Shown: positions 25,144-33,905 of the stretch, in pieces | Layout: every line of letters starts with the position of its first letter | Numbering within the stretch: position 1 is the stretch's first letter | From: CAZYMF01 sp964648215 | GTDB lineage: Bacteria > Desulfobacterota > Binatia > HRBIN30 > JACQVA1 | Length of the DNA stretch: 48,574 nt | Assembly: GCA_964648215.1 (NCBI GenBank) | Contig: CAZYMF010000013.1 | Span: 1 to 48,574 of the forward strand | Direction: 5' to 3' | Notes under the pieces: model-generated | What the model saw: only the letters and a program-made list of their open reading frames with translations | Database searches by the model: none | Told to the model about the DNA's origin: nothing | Program-made: the position numbers and the translations under genes

Positions 25144-27960
25144 ATGGATCAGGCCACGCAAAACGTCATCCGCGCCTACGAGGAATCATCGACCAGCGCG
25201 CCCGGTCGCGCCACCGAAGACCGCTACCGCGATATCTGGCGCTGGGACAAGGTGGTGTGGGGCACGCACACGGTCGACTGCTACCCCGGCAACTGCCCGA
25301 TGCGCGTCTATATCCGCGACGGCAAGGTGGTGCGCGAGGAGCAGGCGGGGAACTTCCCCGTCATCGAGAAGGGCGTGCCCGACATGAATCCCCTCGGCTG
25401 CCAGAAGGGCGCGTGCTGGAGCCAGACGCTGACCGCTCCCGATCGCGTGCTGCATCCGCTGCGCCGCGCGGGCGAGCGCGGCGAGGGGCGCTGGCAACGC
25501 GTGAGCTGGGACGAGGCGCTCACCGGGATCGCCGACGGCATGCTCGACGCCATTCAGGAGAACGGGCCCGAATCGATCATCGAGCTCCTCGGCGCCGAGG
25601 GCGTGCCGTGGAACATGGTGGGCCTCGGGCGTCTGTTCCGCATGGTCGGCGGCCTGGTCACCGACGTCAACGCCGAGATCAACGACTTCAGCCCCGGTCT
25701 CTACCTGACGTTCGGGAAGTTCAACCTCTGCAGCAGCCTCGACGACGGCTTCCACACCGAGCTGTTCCTGATCTTCCAGGCCAACCCGGTGTACACCGTG
25801 ATGGCCTCGTACCACTACATGGTCGAGGCCCGCTACAACGGCGCGGAGGTGGTGATCTTCGCCCCCGACTGCAGCCCGTCGACGCAGCTGGTCGACTACC
25901 ACCTGCCGGTGCGTCCCGGCACCGACGCGGCGTGGGCCCTGTCGATGTCCCAGGTGATCATCGACGAAGGGATCTACAACGCTGGCTTCGTGAAGGAACA
26001 GACCGATCTGCCGTTCCTGGTGCGCACTGACACCGGCCACTTCCTGCGCGAGACCGACCTGAAGGCGGGCGGCAACGCGGAACAGTTCTACGTCCTCGAC
26101 GCCGGCAGCGGCAAGGTGGTCGAGGCGCCGCGCGGATCGCTCGATCTCGGGGCGATCGACCCGGCGCTGCACGGACGGCACGAGATCACGCTGGCCGACG
26201 GCGCGCGCGTGACCGTCACCCCGGTGTTCGAGCTGTTGCGCGAGCACCTGCGCGCCTACGAGCCGGAGAAGGCGGCGAAGATCTGCGGCGTGCACGCCGA
26301 CGCCATCCGCACGCTGGCGCGCAAGGTCGCTAGCAAGCGCACCGCGGCGTGGGCCGGCGGTAGCTCGCTGAAATACTTTCACGGCGACCTGATGGTGCGC
26401 TCGGTCACGCTGCTGCTCGGCCTGACCGGCAACTGGGGCCGCAAGGGCACCGGCATCGGCTGCTGGTCGATCGGCATGTTCGACGGCATGATGCTGCTCG
26501 CGCAGAAGGAAAAGGCGGGCACCGAGTCGACGCGCGAGTTCCTGGCGATGCGCGAGGCAATGATGGACGCGCTGCGCGCGGAGGACCCGACGCGTACCGA
26601 GGAGATGTGCCGCATCGAGATGATGTGCCGCATGGCCGGTCTCGGCGGCATGATCCCGCCGGCCTTTCTCTGGTACCGCCACTGCGGCTATCGCGAGAAC
26701 TGGAACCGCAAGGACTGGAACGATCCCACCATGGCGCGCCCGTTCGACGACTACATGCGCGAAGCGATGGACAAGGGATGGTGGAGCGACGTGGCGCTGC
26801 CGCTCGATGAAGTGCCGCCGCGCGTCTTGTTCCAGGCCGGCGGCAATACCCTGCGCCGGGTGCGCGGCGGCCAGAACATGCTGCTCAAGCACCTGTGGCC
26901 CAAGCTGAGCACCATCGTCACGATGGACTGGCGCATGAGCACCACGGCGCTGCAATCCGACTACGTGCTGCCGGTCTCCAACCACTACGAGGCGCCGCGC
27001 TTCCACATCCCGTCGCCGCACATGCTGACGCTGATCTACTCCGATCGCGCCGGCGAGCCGGCGGGCGAGTCGAAGACCGAATGGGAGATCGCGCGCCTGC
27101 TCGCCGCCAAGCTGGCGGAGCGGGCGAACGCGCGCGGTTTCACCCAGTATCAGAGCCGGCGGGGGATGGCGTACGACATCGGCGACCTGCACCGCCGCTT
27201 CACCCTCGACGGCGAGATGGTCACCGAGGAGCAGGCGTGCGAGGAGATGCTGCGCGACACCGTCGTCTGCGGCACCATCCCGGAGGGCACGGACCTGAAT
27301 GCCATGCGCGAGCGCGGCTACCAGCGCTTCACCGACTGGGGCATCTCGCCGTTCGCCATCAACCAGGCGAGCGATCTCAAGCCCGACGAGACCCACGCCC
27401 ACTCGCGCTGGCACACGGAGAAGAAGGTCCCGTACCCGACGTTGACACGCCGGGCGCAGTTCTACATCGAGCACGACTGGTTCCTCGAAGCCGGCGAAGC
27501 GCTGCCGGCGCACAAGGAGAACCCGAAGATGGGCGGGGATCATCCGTTCGTGATGACCAGCGGCCACAACCGCTGGAGCATCCACTCGATGAACACGACC
27601 AACCCGCTGCTGCTGCGCACCCACCGCGGCCAGCCGCACGCGGTGATCAACAGCGACGACGCGCGCCAGCGCGGCATCGCCGACGGCGACGAGGTCCGGG
27701 TGTGGAACGACATGGGCGAGTTCCTGGTGCCGGCCAAGGTGGCGCCCAACGTCATGCCGGGGCAGGTGATCGTCTACAACGGCTGGGAGCCCTACATGTT
27801 CCGCAAGTGGCGCGGCCCGATGGATGTCGAACCGGGCCTGGTCAAATGGCTCCACCTCGCCGGCGGCTACGGCCACCTGCGCTACTGGTCGCTGCAGTGG
27901 CAGCCGACCCCGGTCGACCGCGCGGTGCGGGTGAATATCGAGCGATCGGCCGGCAGCTGA
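25144..27960 (+). CDS. Molybdopterin-containing (alpha) subunit of a class II DMSO-reductase-family enzyme
   Basis: Catalytic subunit of 938 residues. The N-terminal cluster ligands are H42, C46, C51 and C86, with His first as in NarG and ethylbenzene dehydrogenase. A candidate molybdenum ligand is D181 in INDFSPG. Further blocks are VFQAGGNTLRR, SDYVLPVSNHYE and, near the C-terminus, the guanine-dinucleotide-binding region TSGHNRWSIHSMNTT. Known relatives hydroxylate hydrocarbons with water (ethylbenzene, steroid C25, p-cymene dehydrogenases) or reduce nitrate or chlorate. No twin-arginine signal is visible in the first 40 residues, and no heme-b gamma subunit or dedicated chaperone follows. 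AGGAGGAGA precedes ATG 25144. The substrate is unknown. Confidence 0.9.
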   Translation: MDQATQNVIRAYEESSTSAPGRATEDRYRDIWRWDKVVWGTHTVDCYPGNCPMRVYIRDGKVVREEQAGNFPVIEKGVPDMNPLGCQKGACWSQTLTAPDRVLHPLRRAGERGEGRWQRVSWDEALTGIADGMLDAIQENGPESIIELLGAEGVPWNMVGLGRLFRMVGGLVTDVNAEINDFSPGLYLTFGKFNLCSSLDDGFHTELFLIFQANPVYTVMASYHYMVEARYNGAEVVIFAPDCSPSTQLVDYHLPVRPGTDAAWALSMSQVIIDEGIYNAGFVKEQTDLPFLVRTDTGHFLRETDLKAGGNAEQFYVLDAGSGKVVEAPRGSLDLGAIDPALHGRHEITLADGARVTVTPVFELLREHLRAYEPEKAAKICGVHADAIRTLARKVASKRTAAWAGGSSLKYFHGDLMVRSVTLLLGLTGNWGRKGTGIGCWSIGMFDGMMLLAQKEKAGTESTREFLAMREAMMDALRAEDPTRTEEMCRIEMMCRMAGLGGMIPPAFLWYRHCGYRENWNRKDWNDPTMARPFDDYMREAMDKGWWSDVALPLDEVPPRVLFQAGGNTLRRVRGGQNMLLKHLWPKLSTIVTMDWRMSTTALQSDYVLPVSNHYEAPRFHIPSPHMLTLIYSDRAGEPAGESKTEWEIARLLAAKLAERANARGFTQYQSRRGMAYDIGDLHRRFTLDGEMVTEEQACEEMLRDTVVCGTIPEGTDLNAMRERGYQRFTDWGISPFAINQASDLKPDETHAHSRWHTEKKVPYPTLTRRAQFYIEHDWFLEAGEALPAHKENPKMGGDHPFVMTSGHNRWSIHSMNTTNPLLLRTHRGQPHAVINSDDARQRGIADGDEVRVWNDMGEFLVPAKVAPNVMPGQVIVYNGWEPYMFRKWRGPMDVEPGLVKWLHLAGGYGHLRYWSLQWQPTPVDRAVRVNIERSAGS

Positions 27961-27984
27961 CGCCAGGGGTTTGCCGCATCCGTC

Positions 27985-28024
27985 ATCCCGGCAATCCTCG
28001 GGCCGGGATCCATCCGGACGGATG
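27985..28024. terminator. Bidirectional hairpins between convergent genes
   Basis: ATCCCGGC (27985-27992) pairs with GCCGGGAT (28002-28009), and CATCCG (28011-28016) pairs with CGGATG (28019-28024). They lie between the convergent molybdenum-subunit and amidohydrolase genes. There are no long T runs. This could be a shared terminator or a REP-like element. Confidence 0.4.
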
Positions 28025-28142
28025 GCCGCGGCGGCGTGGGATCGAGGGCTCGTGCAGACATCGCCAGCAATTTTGCCGTAAAACTGCCGGTCGTCCATCC
28101 CTGACGGACGGGCGCGCTTCGGTCCGGAGAGGACTCCGTCGA

Positions 28143-29162
28143 CTACGCCAGCCCGAGTAGCTTCGCGGCGTTCTGGTGGAGCACCTTCGGGCGCAGGTGC
28201 TCGCGACCGGCGGTGGCGAGCAGCACCTTCGCGATGCCGATGGCCTGGTGGTAGAAGGGCCAGTCGCTGCCGTAGACGACGCGGTCGGGATCGGCGCGAT
28301 CGAGAATCGTCCGCACGTTGGGCAGCGACTGGGCGGACAGCTCGAGCCACACGTTCGGGTAGCGGCAGGCGAGGTCGAGCGCCCGCTCCATCTGCAGAGC
28401 GCCGGAGTGACCGAGGACGAACTTCGTGCGCGGCTGCTCGGCGATCGGCTTCTCGTAGAGCGCCACCTGCGAGCGGCGCCGCCCGGACTCCAGCTCGATG
28501 CCCACCGGACCGCAGTGCCAGATGACCGGCAGGTTGCGGTCGGCGCATTGACGGTAGAGCGCCATCGCCCGGGGATGGTCGGGGGAGATGAGCTGCACCG
28601 CCGGGTGTACCTTGACTCCGCGCGCGCCGGCGTGAGCCTGCTCGTCCAGGCGCGTGCCGACGCGGTCGACGATGGGGTGCACCGAGCCGAACGAGATCAC
28701 CCGGGGCTCGCGCCGCGCGGCCTCGAGGGCGTGGGCGGCGTTCTTCGAGACGTAGGGCAGCTCGATGGGGAGCAGGACGGAGCGTTCGATGCCGAGCTCG
28801 TCCATCTCGCGCACCAGGTTGGGCACCGTGTGCGTCGCCCGCATGCCGCCGCGGGAGAGACTTCCCAGCGTCAGGTCGCGCTTGAGGGCGCGGAGCGCGT
28901 CCGGCGTGATGTTCTTGTTCTGGTAGACGTCGAAGTCGATCGGGCAGCACGCCGGCAGGTAGTGCTCGGTGTGGTCCGTCCCACGGTACAGGTCGACCCG
29001 CATCGGCAGCAGATAGGCCATCGCAATGTGCGAGTGCATGTCGATGACCGGGCCGATCGACCGATCCGAGACGACGAGGCGGCCGTCATGGAGATCGAAC
29101 CACGGCAGGCGGGAGAGATCCAACAGGTCGTGAAATACCTCCGAAGGCATGGCCGCTTCCAT
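28143..29162 (-). CDS. Amidohydrolase-family (PF04909-type) metal-dependent hydrolase or decarboxylase
   Basis: TIM-barrel enzyme of about 339 residues. The metal-binding HxH is H43-S-H45 in VIDMHSHIAM. Later ligands are the His in VIWHCGPVG, the His in VLGHSGALQ and the Asp in YGSDWPFY. Family members include 2-amino-3-carboxymuconate semialdehyde decarboxylase, OHCU-type and gamma-resorcylate decarboxylases and lactonases. The frame is open to 29741, but that part shadows the VOC gene. Starts at 29162 or 29150 fit the domain. It follows the VOC gene by 50 bp on the same strand, so a ring-fission product is a likely substrate. Confidence 0.83.
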   Translation of the reverse strand: MEAAMPSEVFHDLLDLSRLPWFDLHDGRLVVSDRSIGPVIDMHSHIAMAYLLPMRVDLYRGTDHTEHYLPACCPIDFDVYQNKNITPDALRALKRDLTLGSLSRGGMRATHTVPNLVREMDELGIERSVLLPIELPYVSKNAAHALEAARREPRVISFGSVHPIVDRVGTRLDEQAHAGARGVKVHPAVQLISPDHPRAMALYRQCADRNLPVIWHCGPVGIELESGRRRSQVALYEKPIAEQPRTKFVLGHSGALQMERALDLACRYPNVWLELSAQSLPNVRTILDRADPDRVVYGSDWPFYHQAIGIAKVLLATAGREHLRPKVLHQNAAKLLGLA

Positions 29163-29212
29163 ACCGGGGGTCGCCGGCGGGCACAAGCCGGACCGGACGA
29201 CACGGCGGGATG

Positions 29213-29752
29213 TCAGTCGCCGAGACGGCGGCGATGCTCGGCGTAGAACTCCGCCATCGGCCGGAAGCCGGGCTCTTCTTTGAACTGCTCCTCGGTCTGG
29301 CGGCGCAGCTCCTTCTCGCTCATCGACAGGTCCCACGGCTTGCCCTGGGGTTGCCGCACGCCGAATGGGGAATCGCAGAAGATCTCGATCCCGTTGTCCT
29401 CCGGATCCTTGAAGTACACCGACCAGGCGTTGCCGTGATTGAGGGGGTGCAGGCCGCTGGCGCGGCCGTCGGCCAGGAGCTTCTCGGCCACGGTCTTGAC
29501 CTCGGCCAGGGAGTCGACGCGGAAGGCGATGTGGTCGAGAGTGGTCGACGGGCCTTCGCCCCGCACCGGGACGAAGGCGAGCTGGTGATGGTCGCTGCCG
29601 ACCTGGGAGAGGAAGACCAGCTCGAGAGCGGGGTTTCTGCGGTCGAGCGGCCCGCGGTCGCTGACCTGGAAGCCGAGAACGTCGCGGTAGAAGGCGATCA
29701 TCTCCTCGATATTGCGCACGTAGAGGACGGCGTGGGACCAACGCAGCTTCAT
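29213..29752 (-). CDS. VOC-superfamily protein, extradiol dioxygenase-like
   Basis: Vicinal-oxygen-chelate fold of 179 residues. The two beta-alpha-beta-beta-beta modules carry candidate metal ligands H7 (RWSHAVLYV), H74 (LDHIAFRVD) and E123 (NGIEIF), the pattern of one-domain type I extradiol dioxygenases and glyoxalases. The last 45 residues form a charged tail unlike the core domain. GGAG precedes ATG 29752; the frame continues upstream but overlaps the TetR gene. It is divergent from the TetR gene with a palindrome between, and precedes the amidohydrolase. The nearby hydroxylase and FAH-family hydrolase fit a meta-cleavage route. A non-catalytic or epimerase role cannot be excluded. Confidence 0.8.
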   Translation of the reverse strand: MKLRWSHAVLYVRNIEEMIAFYRDVLGFQVSDRGPLDRRNPALELVFLSQVGSDHHQLAFVPVRGEGPSTTLDHIAFRVDSLAEVKTVAEKLLADGRASGLHPLNHGNAWSVYFKDPEDNGIEIFCDSPFGVRQPQGKPWDLSMSEKELRRQTEEQFKEEPGFRPMAEFYAEHRRRLGD

Positions 29753-29791
29753 GGCCAAATCTCCTTCGACGGTGAACGATCTACGGATGCA

Positions 29792-29830
29792 CTTAGCGCA
29801 TGCTTGCACTTGGTGCAAGCATGCGCTAAG
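29792..29830. promoter_or_regulatory. Perfect 18-bp inverted repeat, probable TetR operator
   Basis: The left arm CTTAGCGCATGCTTGCAC (29792-29809) and right arm GTGCAAGCATGCGCTAAG (29813-29830) match without mismatch around a 3-nt spacer. It lies in the 103-bp gap between the divergent VOC and TetR genes, 26 bp before the TetR start and 40 bp from the VOC start. TetR-family dimers bind such sites in divergent promoters. It would repress both directions. Confidence 0.8.
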
Positions 29831-29855
29831 GGGACGGGGCAACCGAGTTGGAGAC

Positions 29856-30509
29856 ATGAGCGAAGTCCAGAGCGCAGTCCCGGCGGGGCGCGTCGCCCGG
29901 CGCCGGGCCCAGGCGCGCCTGCGCATCCTCGCCGTCGCCGAGAAGCTCATGCTCGCGCGCGGTGTGGATGACGTCACCATCGACGAGATCGCGGACGCCG
30001 CCGACATCGCCCGGCGCAGCTTCTACCACCACTTCGAGAGCAAGTACGACGTACTGGTTCCCATCGCGCACGCGCGCACCAAGGGTCTGAACGAGCGTAT
30101 CGACCGCCTGGTGGCGGGCATCGACGATCCCGCCGCGGTGGTGGCCACGGCCATGCGCCACGGCCTGCGTGCTCTTGCCGGCGATCCTCTGTGCAGCTGG
30201 TTCGTGCTCAAGTCCGGCCTGGCGCACCAACGCCTGCGCGAGGGATTGGGCGACAGCGCGTTGCGCGATGCGCAGCGCGGGGTCGAAGCCGGCCGCTTCC
30301 GCATCCGCAACGCCAGGGTCGTGAGCCTGCTGATCAGCGGCGCCTTCGTCGCCGTGCTGAGTGCGCGCGTCGAGAAGAAGCTCGGCGAAGAAGATCTCGA
30401 CGACGCCGTCGAGCACCTGTTGCGGTTGCTCGGCCTGAGCAACACCGAGGCCCATGCTATCGCCCACCGTCCGCTGCCTCCGTTGCCCCCCGGCCGGCGC
30501 CGGAGATGA
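29856..30509 (+). CDS. TetR-family transcriptional regulator
   Basis: DNA-binding repressor of 217 residues. The N-terminal helix-turn-helix is clear: ARGVDDVTIDEIADAADIAR then RSFYHHFESKYDVL (about 35-67). The C-terminal ligand domain is not assignable. ATG 29856 is chosen because GGAG lies directly upstream and the domain begins about 20 residues in; the frame is open to 29751 but that part covers the operator. It reads divergently from the VOC gene. The FAH-family gene follows by 25 bp, so TetR, hydrolase and hydroxylase may form one transcript. Confidence 0.92.
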   Translation: MSEVQSAVPAGRVARRRAQARLRILAVAEKLMLARGVDDVTIDEIADAADIARRSFYHHFESKYDVLVPIAHARTKGLNERIDRLVAGIDDPAAVVATAMRHGLRALAGDPLCSWFVLKSGLAHQRLREGLGDSALRDAQRGVEAGRFRIRNARVVSLLISGAFVAVLSARVEKKLGEEDLDDAVEHLLRLLGLSNTEAHAIAHRPLPPLPPGRRRR

Positions 30510-30534
30510 CGATCCTGAGAGAAGGAGACATGCC

Positions 30535-31380
30535 ATGGCTTTTCGCCTTGCGACCGTGAAGGAACGCGCCGTCTTGATTGCCAACGACGGCGTCTACGAT
30601 TTGGAGCGCCACGGCGGTGGCCGTTTCTCGGCGGATCCCATGGAGGCCATCGTCCGCCACGGCGAGCTGCACGAGATCACCGCGGCCTTGAAAGACAAAC
30701 CGGATGCGCCGCTCTCGTCGACGGTGCTCGGCGTCTGCGTGCCGCGGCCGCAGAAGATCTTCGGCATCGGCCTCAACTACCGCTCGCATGCCGAGGAGTC
30801 GGGCATGGAGCTGCCGCAGACGCCGCTGGTGTTCACCAAGTTTCCCAGCTGTCTGGTCGGTCCGACGAGCGACGTCATCGTCTACGGCCCGACCACCGAC
30901 TGGGAGGCGGAGCTGGTCGTCGTCATCGGCACGCGCGCCCGCGACATCGCCGCCGCCGACGCGTGGAAGGCGATCGCCGGCCTCACCTGCGGCCAGGACG
31001 TCTCCGAGCGCATGACGCAGTTCGCCGCCAAGCCGCCGCACTTCGATCTCGGCAAGTCGTACGACACCTACGGCCCGATCGGACCCGCCGTGGTCTCCCT
31101 GGACCAGTTCTCCAATCCCAGCGATCTCGCCATCACCTGCGACGTCAACGACACGCGGCGCCAGGACGCGCGCACCAGCGATCTGATCTTCGCCATCCCC
31201 GAGCTGATTGCCTACATCTCGGCGATCTGCACGCTCGAGCCCGGAGACTTGATCTTCACCGGCACGCCCGCGGGGGTCGGCGCCAGCAGCAAGACCTTTC
31301 TCAAGCCGGGTGACACGATCACGACCAGCATCGAGGGCATCGGCACCATGACGAACCGTTGCGTGGCGAAGAGCGGTTGA
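30535..31380 (+). CDS. Fumarylacetoacetate hydrolase family protein
   Basis: C-C bond hydrolase or hydratase/decarboxylase fold of 281 residues. The conserved core starts IFGIGLNYRSHAEE (75-88). Metal-binding acidic residues appear in DWEAELVVVIG (E124, E126), with GPIGPAVV, NDTRRQDA and the terminal FTGTPAGVG motif. AAGGAGAC precedes ATG 30535. The gene ends 1 bp before the flavin hydroxylase start. FAH-family enzymes act on products of extradiol ring cleavage, which suits the VOC and hydroxylase neighbours. Confidence 0.92.
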   Translation: MAFRLATVKERAVLIANDGVYDLERHGGGRFSADPMEAIVRHGELHEITAALKDKPDAPLSSTVLGVCVPRPQKIFGIGLNYRSHAEESGMELPQTPLVFTKFPSCLVGPTSDVIVYGPTTDWEAELVVVIGTRARDIAAADAWKAIAGLTCGQDVSERMTQFAAKPPHFDLGKSYDTYGPIGPAVVSLDQFSNPSDLAITCDVNDTRRQDARTSDLIFAIPELIAYISAICTLEPGDLIFTGTPAGVGASSKTFLKPGDTITTSIEGIGTMTNRCVAKSG

Positions 31381-31381
31381 G

Positions 31382-32802
31382 ATGTACGACGTCGCCATCG
31401 TCGGTGCCGGACCCGTGGGGGCCGTGGCCGCCAACCTGTGCGGCGTCTACGGACTGTCGGCAATCGCCTGCGATCGCGAGGCGGACGTGTACGACCTGCC
31501 GCGCGCCGCCGGCCTGCACGACGACGTGCAGCGCATCCTGCACAACGCCGGTGTGCTCGAGGCCATCCTGCCGGCCACCGACGAGATGGCCGGCGCCGAG
31601 TTCGTCGATGCGGCGGGCAAGCGCATCCTCGGCTTCGAGATTCCGCCCGGCCTGCGCACGCCGAACGGCTACCCGCCGCTCCTCAACATCAACCAGCCCC
31701 CGCTGGAGCGGGCGATCCGGTCTTGCCTGACGAAGTACAAGGACGTCGAGCTGCACGTCGCCCATGAGGTTGTCGGTTTCGAGCAGGACGACAACGGCGT
31801 CGAGCTCGTGGTGCGGGACCTGGCGAGCAACGAGACGCGATGGGTGCGGGCGCGCTGGCTCGTCGGCTGCGACGGCGCCGCCAGCTTCGTGCGCAAGTCG
31901 TGCGGCATCGCCTGGAACAGCCTGGGCTACGACTGCGACTGGCTGGTCATCGATCTCGAGCTCACGCGCCCGGTCGAGCTGCCGCGCTTGTGCCAGCAGA
32001 TCTGCGACGCCGAGCGCCCGACGACCCTGGTCCCTCTTCCCGGCAAGCTGCGCCGTTGGGAGTTCCAGCTGAGACCCGGCGAGACCCGCGCCGAGATGGA
32101 AGACCGCGACCGCGTGTGGGCGCTGCTGCAGCCGTGGCTGTCACGCGACGACGGCAAGATCCTGCGCGCCGTCGTCTATCGCTTCCATGCGACGATCGCC
32201 GACACGTTCCGGCGCGGCCGCGCGTTTCTCGCCGGCGATGCGGCGCATCAGACGCCGCCCTTCCTCGGCCAGGGCCTGTGCACGGGGGTGCGCGACGTCG
32301 AGAACCTGATCTGGAAGCTCGCCATGGTCCGCCGCGGGCAGGCGGGCGACGTTTTGCTCGATACCTACACGGCAGAGCGCCATCCCCTGGCCGTCGCCAT
32401 GGTCGAGCACTCCACCAACACCGGCAAGCTCATCGACGCGTACGCGGCAATGGGCAGGGGTGAGCCCGAGCCGTCCGCCGAGCTGCAGGCGTACGCCTAC
32501 GGCGGCGGCGCGCAGCTGCCTCATCTGACGACCGGGCTGCTGGCAGCGGGGGACAGCCACTGGATCGGTCGCCTGCTGCCGCAGTGCTCGGTGGCGACGG
32601 AAACCGCGGGCGCGGCGTTGCTCGACGACGTCATCGGGCCGCGCTGGGCGATCGTCGCGGCACGCGATCCCCGCGCCGCGATGAGCGCGGAGACGCGCCG
32701 TTACTGGGAGGGGCTCGCCGCGGCGTTCATCACGGTGACCGAGCCGAGCGGATTGATCGGTGCGGTGCTCGGCGCGCACGACCTCGCCGTCATCCGGCCG
32801 GA
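31382..32802 (+). CDS. FAD-dependent aromatic hydroxylase, MhpA-like (3' end lost in gap)
   Basis: NAD(P)H flavin monooxygenase of the PHBH class. The 473 visible residues begin with the dinucleotide motif VAIVGAGPVGAVAAN. They continue with the DG motif LVGCDGAASFVRK and the GD motif FLAGDAAHQTPPFLGQG, then the MhpA-type GVRDVENLIWKLAM. The usual C-terminal thioredoxin-like domain is only partly present because the sequence runs into 100 N. Relatives hydroxylate 3-(3-hydroxyphenyl)propionate or resorcinol-like rings before meta-cleavage. The gene is coupled to the upstream FAH-family gene. The substrate cannot be read. Confidence 0.87.
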
Positions 32803-32902
32803 NNNNNNNNNNNNNNNNNNNNNNNNNNNNNNNNNNNNNNNNNNNNNNNNNNNNNNNNNNNNNNNNNNNNNNNNNNNNNNNNNNNNNNNNNNNNNNNNNN
32901 NN
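32803..32902. other. Assembly gap (100 N)
   Basis: Exactly 100 N, breaking the flavin hydroxylase and the start of the GST-like gene. The two flanking frames differ, and the true distance is unknown. Reading through the N run is not justified. Confidence 0.99.
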
Positions 32903-33903
32903 TCCTGCTCGTCGTCGCGGCGATCGTCGGCGCCGGGGCTGCGTGGTGGGCGTGGGAGGGCACGCACCGCAAGACGCATCCGGTGGCCCCCGGCCACCGA
33001 CCGGAGATCGCCATTCCCTACGAGCAGGAGTTCGAGCTCTACCACAACGCTCTCTCGCTGTGCTCGATGAAGGTCCGCGTCTGCCTGGCCGAGCTGCGCC
33101 TTCCCTACAAGAGCCACCACATCGATTTGATCGAGACCGGCGCCTACGAGAACATCGGCCGCCGCTTCCTCGCGGTCAATCCCGGGGGCACGGTTCCGGT
33201 TCTGGTGCACCAGGGGCATCCCGTCTACGAGTCGCACGAGCAGATCCGCTACGCCGCCGCGCACGCGTCGCCCGGGAGCCCCTCGCTCGTGCCCGACGAC
33301 CGCGTACTGCGCCAGGCCATGGAGCGCTGGATCGATCGTTCGTCTCTCACCGACGATCCGATGAACCACGGCGAGGAGAGCGCCGGCAACGCGATTCCGG
33401 GGCTGACTTTGCCGCTGTTCGCGGCGATGATCGATCACATCCCGTACCGAAGGATTTTCGAAGGAGTGCTGTTCCACTTCGACAAGCGCCGGCCGTTTGC
33501 CTTCCTCACCTTCAAGGGGCTGGGGTTGGCGAAGCTCGATCGGCTGGCGCCGGCGATGAAGATGCTCGCGCGCAGCCGCCGGCAGTTGCGCGTCCACCTC
33601 GATGCCCTCGAGCAGCAGCTCAGCGACAGCGGTGGCCCGTGGCTCCTCGGCGCGCCGTTCAGCCTTGCCGACGTGAGCTGGCTGGTGATCTTCGAGCGCC
33701 TGGCGCAGGCGGACGCGCTACACGTGTTCGTGAACGAGACCGCGCGGCCCGAATGCGCCGCCTACTGGGAGCGGCTACGCAGCCGTCCCAGCTATCGCGA
33801 GGCGATTCTCGAGCACGCGCATCCGACGGTGGTTCGCGGCACGAGGCGGTTGCAGGAAGCCAAGGCGGCGCGGCCGGCGCTCCGGGTGGCGCTGGAAGGG
33901 TGA
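32903..33903 (+). CDS. Glutathione S-transferase-like protein with N-terminal membrane segment (5' end in gap)
   Basis: At least 333 residues; the start lies in the N run. The first residues LLVVAAIVGAGAAWWAW form a membrane segment or signal anchor. A GST N-terminal thioredoxin-like domain follows (FELYHNALSLCSMKVRVCLA), with GGTVPVLVHQGHPVYESHEQ as the cis-Pro and substrate-loop region. A C-terminal helical domain ends in WLLGAPFSLADVSW. A membrane-anchored GST is unusual. In this cluster it could dehalogenate, isomerise or protect against reactive ring-cleavage products. The next gene converges with a 2-bp gap. Confidence 0.78.
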
Positions 33904-33905
33904 GG

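Noticed and set aside
25186..28950. A 1254-codon open frame on the minus strand
   Set aside because: It is antisense to the molybdenum alpha subunit, has Arg/His/Ala-rich composition and no domain. Long shadow frames are normal in high-GC DNA.
29163..29741. N-terminal extension of the amidohydrolase frame
   Set aside because: It overlaps the VOC gene in another frame and has the composition of a shadow; the HxH domain starts after 29162.
31382..33903. Fusion of the flavin hydroxylase and GST through the N run
   Set aside because: The translated X residues are padding; the two frames differ and the gap length is arbitrary.
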